A stretch of DNA of 59,378 nucleotides from Streptomyces viridochromogenes DSM 40736 (GCF_000158955.1 NZ_GG657757.1:66016-125393); one strand, 5' to 3'; positions 41,180 to 50,046 are shown, counted from the first letter of the stretch. Notes: generated by a model not told the origin, from the sequence alone. Program-made: numbers and translations.

Positions 41180-42379
41180 CTACTCGACGACCCTCAGCAG
41201 TTTGTTCGCGGTGCCCTGTGAGGGGTTGGAGATCTTGTCGGGGGTGGCGCCGTCGGTGAGAGCCTTGGCGACCTGTTCCGGCGTGGCGTCCTTGTGGCCC
41301 GCCAGGTAGACGGCAGCGGCGCCTACTACGTGCGGCGTGGCCATGGATGTGCCGGAGATGGTCTTGGTGCCTTCATCGCTGTCGTTCCATGCGGAGGTGA
41401 CATCCGAGCCGGGGGCGTACACGTCCACGACCGAGCCGTAGTTGGAGAAGTCGGACTGCTTGTCGTCCTTGGTCGAGGAGGCGACTGTGATGGCTTCCTT
41501 GACATGGGCCGGGGAGCCTTGCCCGGCGTCCGAGGAGTCATTGCCGGCGGCGACGCCGAAAGTGACACCGGCGGCGACGGCTTTCTTGACGGCTTCGTCG
41601 AGGGCCGGGTCCGCGCCACCGCCCAAGCTCATGTTCGCGACGGACGGGCCCTGATGATTCTTGGTGACCCAGTCGATGCCTGCGATGACCTGCTCGGTGG
41701 TTCCGGACCCGTTGTCGTCGAGCACTCGGACGGCGACGATCTTCGCCTTCTTGGCGACACCGTGGGCTGCGCCGGCGATGGTGCCGGCGACATGGGTGCC
41801 GTGCCCGTTGCCGTCACTGGCGTCGTTGTCGTTGTCCACGGCGTCGAAGCCGGAGGCGGCCCGCCCCTGGAAGTCCTTGTGCGACACCCTCACGCCGGTG
41901 TCGATGACGTACGCGGTCACGCCTTCACCCGCGGCGTCGGGATAGGTGTACTTGCTGTCGCCGGCTGTGTCCGCCTGGTCCAGGCGGTCCAGGCCCCAGG
42001 AGGGCGGGTTGTCCTGAGTGGCGTTGATGCTGAACTTTTTGACCTGGACGACCTTGGAGACCGACGGGTCGGCCGCGAGGCGCTTGGCTTCGGCCGACGA
42101 GAGGTCGCTGACGGAGAAGCCGTTGATGGCCGCCGTGTACGTGCGCTGGAGCTTGCCGCCGTACTCCTCGGCAAGCGCGGGCTTGTTCACCTTCTCGTCC
42201 AGCGTGACGACGAAGCTGCCCGGCACGGCTCCCTTCGCGCCGAGGCCGTATACGGTGCCCGTGGCCGAAGCGGATTCGGGAACCACCTGGGCGTGTGCCG
42301 TCCCGAGGGTCGTCAGGGTTATGACGACAGCCGTGGCGGTGAGGAGCTGCATTCTGCGTGTGAATGCGCGAGCTGGCAT
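41180..42379 (-). CDS. Secreted subtilisin-family serine protease (S8)
   Basis: 399 residues; the ATG at 42379 is preceded by GAGGAGA. Signal peptide (RRMQLLTATAVVITLTTLGT, AHA), then an I9 propeptide (FVVTLDEKVNKPALAEEYGG to VVQVKKF), then the catalytic domain: Asp in VTAYVIDTGVRVSHKDF, His in DGNGHGTHVAGTIAGA, Ser in TISGTSMATPHVVGAAAVYL. It is a proteinase K-like enzyme that matures by removal of the propeptide outside the cell. Its leader contains a nested inverted repeat that could regulate it. Confidence 0.9.
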   Translation of the reverse strand: MPARAFTRRMQLLTATAVVITLTTLGTAHAQVVPESASATGTVYGLGAKGAVPGSFVVTLDEKVNKPALAEEYGGKLQRTYTAAINGFSVSDLSSAEAKRLAADPSVSKVVQVKKFSINATQDNPPSWGLDRLDQADTAGDSKYTYPDAAGEGVTAYVIDTGVRVSHKDFQGRAASGFDAVDNDNDASDGNGHGTHVAGTIAGAAHGVAKKAKIVAVRVLDDNGSGTTEQVIAGIDWVTKNHQGPSVANMSLGGGADPALDEAVKKAVAAGVTFGVAAGNDSSDAGQGSPAHVKEAITVASSTKDDKQSDFSNYGSVVDVYAPGSDVTSAWNDSDEGTKTISGTSMATPHVVGAAAVYLAGHKDATPEQVAKALTDGATPDKISNPSQGTANKLLRVVE

Positions 42380-42393
42380 GTGAGGGTTCTCCT

Positions 42394-42458
42394 CGTCAGG
42401 TTCGTGGGGGGTGTGGGAGTTCGGACCGAACCTGTGTCGGTCCGCCTCGAACCTGACG
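42394..42458 (-). promoter_or_regulatory. Nested inverted repeats upstream of the protease
   Basis: Outer arms CGTCAGGTTCG (42394-42404) and CGAACCTGACG (42448-42458) are perfect complements. Centred between them is the palindrome GTTCGGACCGAAC (42419-42431). The outer arm begins 15 bp before the protease start, so the structure is either an operator array or a leader hairpin near the ribosome site. Confidence 0.6.
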
Positions 42459-42793
42459 CATTGACGTGCCCAGATCAATACCCAACTGCCGATCAGCGCA
42501 GTACCAGCAGGCCAGCAGTGCGCTAATCGGCCACCCTCCCCGACTCGTTCCTTCGTCACACGCTTGACGCTCATGCGGATTTCGTGTTGAGGGTGTGTGA
42601 CCATGCACCCAGGGCAGATATGGTGTCGAGGAATCTGGGTAGACAACGTCGGTTTTGCAGCAAGCGATTGCGGGCCGCTCCCCAAACCGAACCTGGAATG
42701 TGCCGCAGACCGCGCCCCGCAGCGAGAACCAGGCCGATTCGCTACCCCGGTCCGACGCCGGGCCGGCTGCTCCTCGTCGCAGGCCCGCGGGGC
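42459..42793. other. 335-bp gene-free spacer
   Basis: Lies between the protease regulatory repeats and the phytase stop. It presumably holds the protease promoter; no coding frame is recognised. Confidence 0.5.
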
Positions 42794-44110
42794 TCACAGG
42801 TCCGCGGCCTCCACCACATCGCCCAGGTCGACGAACTTGAAGCCGGTCGCGGTACGTGTGCCGCCCTCACCGTCAGGGACCTCAGGGGTCTCGTGACCGT
42901 CCTGGACGACGAGCAGACCGTTCGGGAAGCGGCTGCCGAGCGGGGCGTTCAGGACGGCGGCGCCGTCGCACTCCTGCGACCCGTCGAGGGTCGCCGAGGC
43001 CGCGCCGACACGGAAGCCGCCCTCGTACTCGTTGTCCTCGCTCACCTCGCGGTCGTACAAGGCGAAGGTGTCGTCGCCCTGGCTGGAGGCGAAGAGGTAG
43101 CCGTCGCCGTCCGACTGCTGGAACAGCGTCAGGCCCTCGACGTCCGCGGACAGCCGTTCGCCTCCGTAGCCGGGGTCTGCGCCGACCGTGCACTCCTCAG
43201 TGGCCTCGTCGTAGACGCCGGGGACGCCGTACTCGCGGACCTTGTCCACGAGGACCGGCTTGGTGGTGAGGTCGGCGCGCATCCGCCAGATGCCGATGTC
43301 CTCCTGGCCGGCGTAGAGCGTGCCGGTGGCCGGGTCCACCACCATGCCCTCGACCTGCGGGAGCTCGCCGGGTTCGGCGCACGGGGACCATGAGGTGCCG
43401 TTCGGGAGGCGGAAGGACGCCGGCAGATCGAGGCTGCGGACCTTCCGGTACGCGACGGTGCCGCTCGCGGTCGGTTTCAGCTCCATCAGCGCGAGGCGGG
43501 TCCGCTCCCGCCGGCTGACCAGGGCGTAGGCACGCCCGGTGGACTTGTCCTGCCAGGTGGCGAGGCCGTACGCAGTGCGCTGGTCGTTGATCTCGGTCTG
43601 CTCGGTGGAGAAGACCGGGGCGGCGGCCGGGTCGGTGATGTCGGTCAGGGGGCCGCCGGGCTTCGACGGGTCGATGCGGTAGATCCGCAGTCGGTCGTTG
43701 CCGCGGTCGCTGACCACGGCGACATCGGCCCGGCCGGTGGGGGTGCGCAGACCGGTGACGAGGTCGACGTTGTTGTACCGGCCCGGGGCGTCGTCCTCGG
43801 CGGGCGGGCGGGGCGCGGGGAGCGACTGCACCAAGCGGGCGCCCAGGTCGTACACCTGAAGGCCGCCCTCCTTGGCGGTCGCGATGACGAGGCTGCGGCC
43901 GGGGTCGGCCGCGTTGCGCCAGATCGCCGGATCGTCGGCGTCGGAGTTGCCGCCCGCCTCGTCGTCGTAGAGGGCGGGGGTCTCGCTGACGGGTGTGACC
44001 GTCGGCAGACTCCCGTCCTCGGCGCCGGCCTGAGCGGAGGGGAGGAGGGCGAGCACGGTGGCGGCCAGGACGAGGGCGGCGGTTCTGCACGGAGTGCGGT
44101 GCGTTCTCAC
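42794..44110 (-). CDS. Secreted beta-propeller phytase
   Basis: 438 residues. I prefer the GTG at 44110 since AAAGGAAG lies eight bases upstream. Signal peptide RTAALVLAATVLALLPSAQA. The propeller has the BPP signatures: DDEAGGNSDADDPAIWRNAA, DRGNDRLRIYRI, YGLATWQDKSTGRAYALVSR, VEGMVVDPATGTLYAGQEDI, ADVEGLTLFQQSDGDGYLFA and SSQGDDTFALYDRE. It releases phosphate from Ca-phytate outside the cell. The gene downstream on the other side of a 186-bp gap is a PstS-like membrane protein, which suggests a phosphate-scavenging neighbourhood. Confidence 0.9.
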   Translation of the reverse strand: MRTHRTPCRTAALVLAATVLALLPSAQAGAEDGSLPTVTPVSETPALYDDEAGGNSDADDPAIWRNAADPGRSLVIATAKEGGLQVYDLGARLVQSLPAPRPPAEDDAPGRYNNVDLVTGLRTPTGRADVAVVSDRGNDRLRIYRIDPSKPGGPLTDITDPAAAPVFSTEQTEINDQRTAYGLATWQDKSTGRAYALVSRRERTRLALMELKPTASGTVAYRKVRSLDLPASFRLPNGTSWSPCAEPGELPQVEGMVVDPATGTLYAGQEDIGIWRMRADLTTKPVLVDKVREYGVPGVYDEATEECTVGADPGYGGERLSADVEGLTLFQQSDGDGYLFASSQGDDTFALYDREVSEDNEYEGGFRVGAASATLDGSQECDGAAVLNAPLGSRFPNGLLVVQDGHETPEVPDGEGGTRTATGFKFVDLGDVVEAADL

Positions 44111-44296
44111 AAGCACTTCCTTTGTCGATGTCGAGGACATGCCGATGGTGCGTCGAGAACCTTGCGCGCAGGAGACTGTGTTCTGTAGACGTGATCACAG
44201 AAGAGGCGTTTGCATGCCAACTGCTGTTCAGCGCAGAACAGTAGGGGACGGTTCGGCACGCGCGGCATCAGGCGTCCAGCAGGAAGGGCCGAAGCG

Positions 44297-45820
44297 TCAC
44301 CGGCACTGCTCCGGCTCCCGCAGGCACGGCAGGTGTCCCTTGCCCCGGATGACGTTCTGGCTGATGGACTCGTCGAGGTAGGCGAGGAATCCGGCGGCCA
44401 GGGACCCGGGGCGAGGGGGGCCGTAGGTGTAGGCGTACTCGATGTCCTTGTACGGGTAGGGACCGGCGCCCAGGTCGATGTGCCGGTCGTCGGGCCAGTC
44501 GCCCGCGAGGGGCACCGGGTTCACCTTGCCGCCCCGCTGCCTGGCGAGGCCGACTTCGCTGTAGCCGAGGGCGCCGGGCTGTTCCGCTATCTTGTTCAGA
44601 ACGGCTCTGGTCGAGCTGAGTTCGCAGCGCGTGACGGTGTCGGCGGCCCGTGCGGGCGGCCGGCAGTCCAGTGACGTGCTGGGCGCCCGCTCCCACCCCT
44701 TGAGCACCCGGTCCTGGAAAATCTGCCGCGTACCCGACTCGTCCCCGCGGCTGACCAGGACGATCGGCAGGTCGGCGATCTCCTTCCGGCCGGGGACGAC
44801 CTGACCCCAGCGCTGGTACCTGCCCGCATATATGTCCCGCACCTGTTGAAGGCTCAGTCCGTGCGGGCCGAGGTCGAGGTCCCTGTGGGCCACGAGGGTG
44901 AAGGAGGAGAGTGCCACCTTTTTCCTCGTCAGGTCCCAGCGCCGCCCCATCGGCCCGTCCGAGAAGGCGATCACGGACCGGGCGGCGTTCGCCGACCGCT
45001 CACCCAGCTGTGCCAGTTCGGACACGCCGTCCTCGCTGCCCCGCGCCTCGACAGTGATGTCGGCGCCCTGACACTTGTCCTCGTACTGCTTGGCGAGCGT
45101 CTGGACGACGGGCTCGAAGGCGGTCGAGCCCGTCAGGGTCAACTCGCCCTGCTCGCACTCGATCGGGTTACCGACGCGCAGCACGATGATGCCGGCGAGG
45201 GAGAGCACGGCGAGGGCCAGCCCGCCGCTGAGCAGCCGGGCCGGGAGACTGAACGTACGCAGCTTCTCGTCCGGCTTGGGAGCGCTGTTGCGGTGGACCC
45301 GGCCGTCCCGGAGGCCGCCGATCAGCTTGACCTCCCCTTCGGCCGGACCGCCGGAGAGCAGCACCAACAGCTTGAAGTGATCGCCAGGGTTCAGCGGGAC
45401 GCGCGGGATGGTCACGGTGCTGCCGACGTGTTCGAACCCGTTGGCGCTCGCGAAGTGACTGTTCAGGTGTTCGATGCCCGACGGCTGGGTGACCGCGACG
45501 GCCTGAACCGTTCGGCCCGTGAACTCGGCGGTCAGACCATGGACTTCGGACGAGGTGTAGTCATTGTCGGCGACGCTCTGCGATCCGTCGTTCTCGATGC
45601 GCAGCAGGACGAGAGACGCGTCGGCCATGTTCGGAACGTCGAAGTCGCCGAGGCGGGGGTTGGACGATCCGTCGCCTATGGGACTGTCCATCTGTACGCG
45701 GTATCCGATCAACTTGCGGCGCGGCACCCGGCGGTCGTACAGGAACATCGCGATGGGCACGAGCAGACCGAGGACGGACGTGCCGATGGCGATGACGTTC
45801 TCGATGCTCAGCCACTCCAC
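44297..45820 (-). CDS. Membrane-tethered PstS-like substrate-binding protein
   Basis: 507 residues. A first helix lies at ~8-28 (VIAIGTSVLGLLVPIAMFLY). Residues 35-180 form a predicted beta-domain (LGDFDVPNMADASLVLLRIE, PLNPGDHFKLLVLLSGG). A second helix lies at ~197-217 (LLSGGLALAVLSLAGIIVLR). The C-terminal ~280 residues are a periplasmic-binding fold of the PstS type (LTLTGSTAFEPVVQTLAKQY, ARSVIAFSDGP, VSRGDESGTRQIFQ, GALGYSEVGLA). The GSTA and SGTR loops are those that bind phosphate in PstS. No transporter genes adjoin, so it may be a sensor or scavenging receptor. Confidence 0.75.
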   Translation of the reverse strand: MEWLSIENVIAIGTSVLGLLVPIAMFLYDRRVPRRKLIGYRVQMDSPIGDGSSNPRLGDFDVPNMADASLVLLRIENDGSQSVADNDYTSSEVHGLTAEFTGRTVQAVAVTQPSGIEHLNSHFASANGFEHVGSTVTIPRVPLNPGDHFKLLVLLSGGPAEGEVKLIGGLRDGRVHRNSAPKPDEKLRTFSLPARLLSGGLALAVLSLAGIIVLRVGNPIECEQGELTLTGSTAFEPVVQTLAKQYEDKCQGADITVEARGSEDGVSELAQLGERSANAARSVIAFSDGPMGRRWDLTRKKVALSSFTLVAHRDLDLGPHGLSLQQVRDIYAGRYQRWGQVVPGRKEIADLPIVLVSRGDESGTRQIFQDRVLKGWERAPSTSLDCRPPARAADTVTRCELSSTRAVLNKIAEQPGALGYSEVGLARQRGGKVNPVPLAGDWPDDRHIDLGAGPYPYKDIEYAYTYGPPRPGSLAAGFLAYLDESISQNVIRGKGHLPCLREPEQCR

Positions 45821-46036
45821 TGGTGGTCCCCCGCCACTCCCAGAGCTCAGATGGTGGGGTCACCGTATGTCCGCCCGAACGGCTCTTCAGGACTCTGACC
45901 CCAATGTTCGCTTTACGTTCAACCGACCCGGCGAGCATGGAACTTTCGTCCCCCTCTCCCCCGGCCGGCCCACTTGGGGTGGCCGGCCAGGTCTTCTTGG
46001 CCGAACCATGTCAGTCCACCGAGGAGTCATTCCCCG

Positions 46037-47316
46037 ATGTCGAGCCTCATGTCCGCCGAGATACGTACCGTCCCGGCGGCCGGCAGATCCGTACCACTCC
46101 AGGGCCATACCCTGCGTCTCGACATCCAGGGGTTGCGCGCGGTGGCCGTCGGGCTGGTGGTGCTTTCCCACGCCGGCGTGTCCCAGGTCAGCGGCGGTTA
46201 CATCGGTGTCGACGTCTTCTTCGTGATATCTGGCTTCCTCATCACATCGTTGCTGCTGCGCGAGCTCGCCACCATCGGCCGGGTGTCGGTCCGTTCCTTC
46301 TACGCCCGCCGGGTACTGCGGCTGCTGCCCTCATCGTCCCTGGTCATCGCCGTCACTCTGGGTGGGACATGGCTGTTCCTGTCGAAGGCGCGGTTCGCCG
46401 AGTACGCGGGCGACGCTCTCGCCAGCGCGCTGTACGCGGTCAACTTGAGGCTGGCGGCGGCCGGTACGGACTATCTCGCCCACAACAGTCCGCCGTCGCC
46501 GTTCCAGCACTTCTGGTCGCTCGCCGTGGAGGAGCAGTTCTACCTGGTGTGGCCGCTGCTCCTGCTGCTCGCCTGGCGGGTCGCCCGCGGTCGGCGCCGA
46601 CTCGTCGCGGTGCCGCTCGGGGTCCTGTGCCTGGGGTCGTTCGCCGCGAGCCTCCTGGTGACGAACTCCTCGGCGCCCTGGGCGTACTTCGGCTCCCTCA
46701 CCCGCGCCTGGGAACTGGCCGCCGGTGCACTCCTGGCGCTGGGCACAGGACGTCTGAAACGGCTGCCCGCCGCCCTGGCGGCCCCGTTGACCTGGCTCGG
46801 CATGGCCTGCGTCATGCTGGCGGCGGTCTGGTACGACGACGCGACGCCTTTCCCCGGCTACCACGCTCTGCTGCCGGTCGCCGGTACCGCGCTCGTCCTG
46901 GCCGGCGGCTGCGTGCCCACCCCGCACGGCGCTGGGTTGCTGCTGGAGCGGCGACCGCTGGTGTGGGTCGGCGGGCTCTCGTACGGCTGGTACCTGTGGC
47001 ACTGGCCGCTATTGGTCATAGCCCCGGCGGCGCTGGGCCGCGCCGACGGTACGGCCGACGTGCCGCTCGCGCTCGGGCTGTGCGCGGCGGCGCTGGGCCT
47101 GGCGTGGCTGACACTGCGCCTCGTCGAGGATCCGGTCCGCTTCCACCGGGCCTTCCGCCGGCGCCCCCGCCGCGCTTTGGTTCTCGGGGCAGCGTTGTCG
47201 GCCGGGGCCTCGGCGCTGTCCCTGACGGCGACGGCGGTCCCGCCGACGATCGAGGTCGGCGACCCCGCACCCGCGCTGACGCAGGCTCTCACCGGCACAA
47301 CGGCCCCCAGTCGCTA
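46037..47316 (+). pseudogene. OafA/YrhL-type acyltransferase, C-terminal domain lost
   Basis: From the ATG at 46037 about 425 residues are clearly acyltransferase-3: LRLDIQGLRAVAVGLVVLSH, YIGVDVFFVISGFLITSLLL, FYARRVLRLLPSSSLVIAVT, FQHFWSLAVEEQFYLVWPLL, WVGGLSYGWYLWHWPLLVIA, with ten or so membrane helices. It should continue with an extracellular SGNH domain, but family similarity ends near 47316, where the antisense SRPBCC gene starts; the open frame beyond is only read-through. The membrane domain is complete, so partial activity is conceivable. Confidence 0.7.
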
Positions 47317-47736
47317 CACGGTCTTCAGGGGTTCCTTGAAGGACTTGCGGAATACCGGTCCCGCGAGCGGGATGATCGGCGACAGCAATTTCGCCTTGAA
47401 CGAGCTGGGATGCCGCTCGAGTTCGACGTCGACGCGGGTGCCGTCGCCCGTGGGCGTCATCTGGAAGTTCCACCCACCCGACCCGAAGGGCGTCGAGTCG
47501 TGCGTGGTGACGGTGACCCTGTTCTGTGACGGATCCCATTCATAGCGTGCGTGCTCCCACGACTTGTCGTTCCCCTCAGTGACCTCAGCCCAGGTCTCGC
47601 CCCTTTCATGGACCTGGAAGTGCTCGGCGTCGATGGAAGGCCACTGCTCGACTCGCGAGGGGCTGAAGTTGGTCAGTACCCCCATCACCTCGGAGGGGCT
47701 CATCGAGGAATTCAGATGAAAATGCAGGGAGGGCAT
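47314..47736 (-). CDS. SRPBCC (START-like) family protein, possibly 3'-truncated
   Basis: 140 residues from the ATG at 47736 (LHFHLNSSMSPSEVMGVLTN). The polyketide-cyclase/START fold is seen in ERGETWAEVTEGNDKSWEHA, YEWDPSQNRVTVTTHDSTPF and GWNFQMTPTGDGTRVDVELE. Such proteins bind small hydrophobic ligands. The last residues (FRKSFKEPLKTV) run right to the junction with the truncated acyltransferase, so some C-terminal residues may be missing. Confidence 0.65.
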   Translation of the reverse strand: MPSLHFHLNSSMSPSEVMGVLTNFSPSRVEQWPSIDAEHFQVHERGETWAEVTEGNDKSWEHARYEWDPSQNRVTVTTHDSTPFGSGGWNFQMTPTGDGTRVDVELERHPSSFKAKLLSPIIPLAGPVFRKSFKEPLKTV

Positions 47737-48088
47737 GATCTGCTCCTGAGTTCTGGAAGGCGAAACCGGAAAGGCCCCATTCCTCAGCATGCGCCCCGGA
47801 CTGCTCCGGCGCACGGGAATGGCCTTGCCGCAGCGAGCGCTCTCTCACTTGGTTCGATTGCGATCCCATGTCACAACGTTCCTGGTGATCAGCGAGGATG
47901 TCTCAACGTGTTCGCACGCCGCGTCGTAGAGGCGCGGGAGCGTCACCAGGAGCCGCCGGGCGGGGCGGTCGGCGACCACGTTGTCTGTGGACGTCGACCG
48001 TGATGGAGGGGAAGTTGAGATTGGCACTGTTGTCGGGGTTACGGCGGAACATGCGTCGCCGCGTCGGCATGACCACCCGGCGGCCGCG

Positions 48089-48625
48089 CTAGTGGATCAG
48101 GGAATTCGCAATGATGATCACTAGGCCGATCAGCATATCGAGGCCCCCTGCCAGGCACGAGGACACCCATCCGTGCCCGGCGGTGCGAGCGGCCCAGGCG
48201 CCCAGGCAGAACAGGGCGACGGTGTTGAACAGCAACGCCGCGTCCGCAGATGTGGCCTCCGCCCACCACCCGGCTACCGCGGCAAGCAGCAGCGCCACCG
48301 TAGGCAGCACGGCGACGACCAGTGGCCACTCGGTGAGCACCGACCGCAGTCTGCTTGCGGTGGCGGACCCGTCACGGGACGCACGCTGGGCGATGACATG
48401 CGCGTACCCATGGGCGGCACTCGACGCCAGCGCGGTGAGCAGCAGCCACAGCGCGTCCGCACCGGGATCGGCCTCCTCGCCCCCCGCGTCCAGCGCGGCC
48501 ACCAGGGCGCTGGCCAGCACCAGTCCGTAGATGCCGCTGAACAGCCACTGCTCGGACGGCTGTCGCCGCAGGATTGCCCTTGGCGCGACGTCGTCGGGGC
48601 CGACACGGTCAGCGCGGTCGGGCAT
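48089..48625 (-). CDS. Four-span membrane protein, unknown function
   Basis: 178 residues from the ATG at 48625. After a charged N-terminus come four hydrophobic helices: SGIYGLVLASALVAALDAG, ALWLLLTALASSAAHGYAHV, WPLVVAVLPTVALLLAAVAG and LFNTVALFCLGAWAAR, with a last one near LDMLIGLVIIIANSLIH. Conserved Streptomyces membrane proteins look like this; no function is known to me. The run of 11 C residues upstream lies in its 5' spacer. Confidence 0.65.
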   Translation of the reverse strand: MPDRADRVGPDDVAPRAILRRQPSEQWLFSGIYGLVLASALVAALDAGGEEADPGADALWLLLTALASSAAHGYAHVIAQRASRDGSATASRLRSVLTEWPLVVAVLPTVALLLAAVAGWWAEATSADAALLFNTVALFCLGAWAARTAGHGWVSSCLAGGLDMLIGLVIIIANSLIH

Positions 48626-48782
48626 CGCATCGCCTCGTGCGGGGAGGGGGCTGGGTCCGCACATGCTCACCCGCCTGAGGTCACGGAACACGACGCCACG
48701 CGGGTGAGTGTCGATGTTGTGCCCCAAAGGGGGGCGTGTCATGGCGGTCGATGTCCTGGGGTGGCTTGATGCGGACGCGATG

Positions 48783-48793
48783 CCCCCCCCCCC
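48783..48793. repeat. Homopolymer run of 11 C
   Basis: An unbroken C tract in the spacer between the four-span membrane protein and the small hydrophobic protein. Length changes by slippage are likely. Confidence 0.9.
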
Positions 48794-48920
48794 GCAGCCG
48801 TGAGGTGAACGTTGGTGACGAAACTGAGCCCAGTTCCCGCGATAGTCGTGAAGAAACCAGGTAGATCGGCTGTATGTTCTCCGAATCGACGGGCACGAGG
48901 AGCAACGGAGGTTGATAACT

Positions 48921-49091
48921 ATGGTTCCCCTGCTTCTCGTCCTGCTTCTGGCGCTGGTCCTCTTCGGCGCGGGATTCGCACTGAAGGCACTGTGGTGGCT
49001 CGCCGTCATCGTGCTGGTCGTCTGGCTGCTGGGCTTCGTGATGCGCAGCGCGGGCACAGGCGGCCGCAAGGGCCGCTGGTATCGCTGGTAA
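48921..49091 (+). CDS. Small hydrophobic membrane protein (56 residues)
   Basis: ATG with ACGGAGG upstream at normal spacing. The protein is MVPLLLVLLLALVLFGAGFA, then LKALWWLAVIVLVVWLLGF and a basic tail VMRSAGTGGRKGRWYRW. Two membrane helices and a positive C-terminus. Short hydrophobic proteins of this kind are frequent in Streptomyces, often stress-induced. A very strong terminator follows 20 bases after the stop. Confidence 0.8.
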   Translation: MVPLLLVLLLALVLFGAGFALKALWWLAVIVLVVWLLGFVMRSAGTGGRKGRWYRW

Positions 49092-49111
49092 CCAACTGGT
49101 CAGCAGTCAGC

Positions 49112-49143
49112 CTGTGGGCCCCGGGGCACCCCGGGGCCCACAG
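49112..49143 (+). terminator. Perfect 15-bp stem terminator
   Basis: CTGTGGGCCCCGGGG and its complement separated by only two bases, 20 bp after the small hydrophobic protein. Confidence 0.85.
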
Positions 49144-49365
49144 CTGTGGCCCGGTGAAGCCGTGGTACCTGCGGCCAGGCCCGCCGCCCGTCGTCCCGGC
49201 GAACCTGCGTGGCCGCAAGGTCGGGATCCCGCAGAAGAGCGTCGAGCTCTTCCTGATGCTGCCCCAGCTGGCGGGGGTTGGTGAGGTGGTGTGCTGGGCT
49301 GGAGCGCCTGTGCGCCCCGGCGAGCCCCCTGCCGACCATGTGAGGCGCGGCGCACGGTCGACTCC

Positions 49366-49596
49366 ATGGGGCATATCGGGGGGCTGGAGTGCGTGGGCCG
49401 TGGTGACGGCTGTGGGTGCCCGCAGGGTGCGGTGCTGACGATCGATGCGGGGATTGCGGTGTACCGCTGTGACGACTGCCGGCACTACTGGGGGTTGGAC
49501 GAGACGGAGCCCGGCCGGCGGCCAGTGGTGGATGACGGGCTGACACGGCCGGCGGGTGATCCGGATGAGGCGGCGCACCGCGGAACCGCGGCATAA
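49366..49596 (+). CDS. Small cysteine-containing (zinc-ribbon-like) protein
   Basis: 76 residues from the ATG at 49366. Cysteines are arranged as GLECVGRGDGCGCPQGAV and YRCDDCRHYWGLDE, with a CxxC and a nearby His, so a small zinc-binding fold is plausible. The tail is acidic and disordered. No family is recognised. No strong ribosome site is seen, so the start is tentative. Confidence 0.45.
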   Translation: MGHIGGLECVGRGDGCGCPQGAVLTIDAGIAVYRCDDCRHYWGLDETEPGRRPVVDDGLTRPAGDPDEAAHRGTAA

Positions 49597-49689
49597 GACG
49601 GAGAGAGATCGCGTCTACCAGACGGCTGGCTCACTCCGCCCCGAGGCCGCCTCCGGGCTCACTCGCGAGGCCTACCCGGCTGGGTGCTG

Positions 49690-49730
49690 GTCAGTGGGAA
49701 CGACCCGGAAGACGGGTCGCTCCCACTGAC
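49690..49730. terminator. Long two-part hairpin
   Basis: GTCAGTGGGA pairs with TCCCACTGAC, and inside it CGACCCG with CGGGTCG, interrupted by one mismatch; loop of 5 nt. It follows the small Cys protein by about 95 bp and is directly upstream of the DUF2975 remnant. Confidence 0.65.
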
Positions 49731-49869
49731 CCCGCTGCGTGTGATCACGATCCTGGGCATGGCGTCGGTCCAGGTCACCGTGGTCTGCGTAGGACGACTG
49801 GTGGCGATGGTGCGGCGCGGAACCGTGTTCTCCCCCGCCGCCTTCCGGTCCGTGGACGACGTGATCTGA
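49731..49869 (+). pseudogene. DUF2975 membrane protein fragment
   Basis: The codons after the hairpin read LRVITILGMASVQVTVVCVG RLVAMVRRGTVFSPAAFRSV, matching an internal part of DUF2975 proteins (RLV.MVRRG.VFS..AFR.VD). The preceding and following helices are lost and the frame ends at DDVI. Confidence 0.6.
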
Positions 49870-49980
49870 CGCCGACTGACGTCGGCACGTACGGGGTGAT
49901 GGCCCGGCGGTCGTGCCCGAGTCGAGAGCCGCAGAGGTCGGAGGGGCACCGGATTCAGTCGGATGTGACCAAAAGACAAA

Positions 49981-50004
49981 GGCAAGGAGAGACCTCTCCT
50001 TGCC
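49981..50004. promoter_or_regulatory. 24-bp palindrome upstream of rph
   Basis: GGCAAGGAGAG and CTCTCCTTGCC with a 2-bp centre, followed by ACTCTTAACTT. It could be a terminator that isolates rph from upstream transcription or an operator; the T-containing tail favours a terminator. Confidence 0.5.
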
Positions 50005-50027
50005 ACTCTTAACTTATAGCGCACCGG

Positions 50028-50046
50028 GGGGCTTGCCGCAAGACCC
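50028..50046 (+). promoter_or_regulatory. Rifamycin-associated element (RAE)
   Basis: GGGGCTTGCCGCAAGACCC is a 19-bp imperfect inverted repeat nearly identical to the published RAE found upstream of rifamycin-inactivating genes in actinobacteria. It lies 162 bp before the phosphotransferase start and just after an AT-rich TTATAG that could be a -10 box. Known biology links it to induction by rifamycins. Confidence 0.8.

Noticed and set aside
47903..48070. Minus-strand 55-codon frame starting MPTRRRMFRRNP.
   Set aside because: Only the first ~25 residues look protein-like; the tail is Pro/Arg-rich shadow sequence and no ribosome site is seen.
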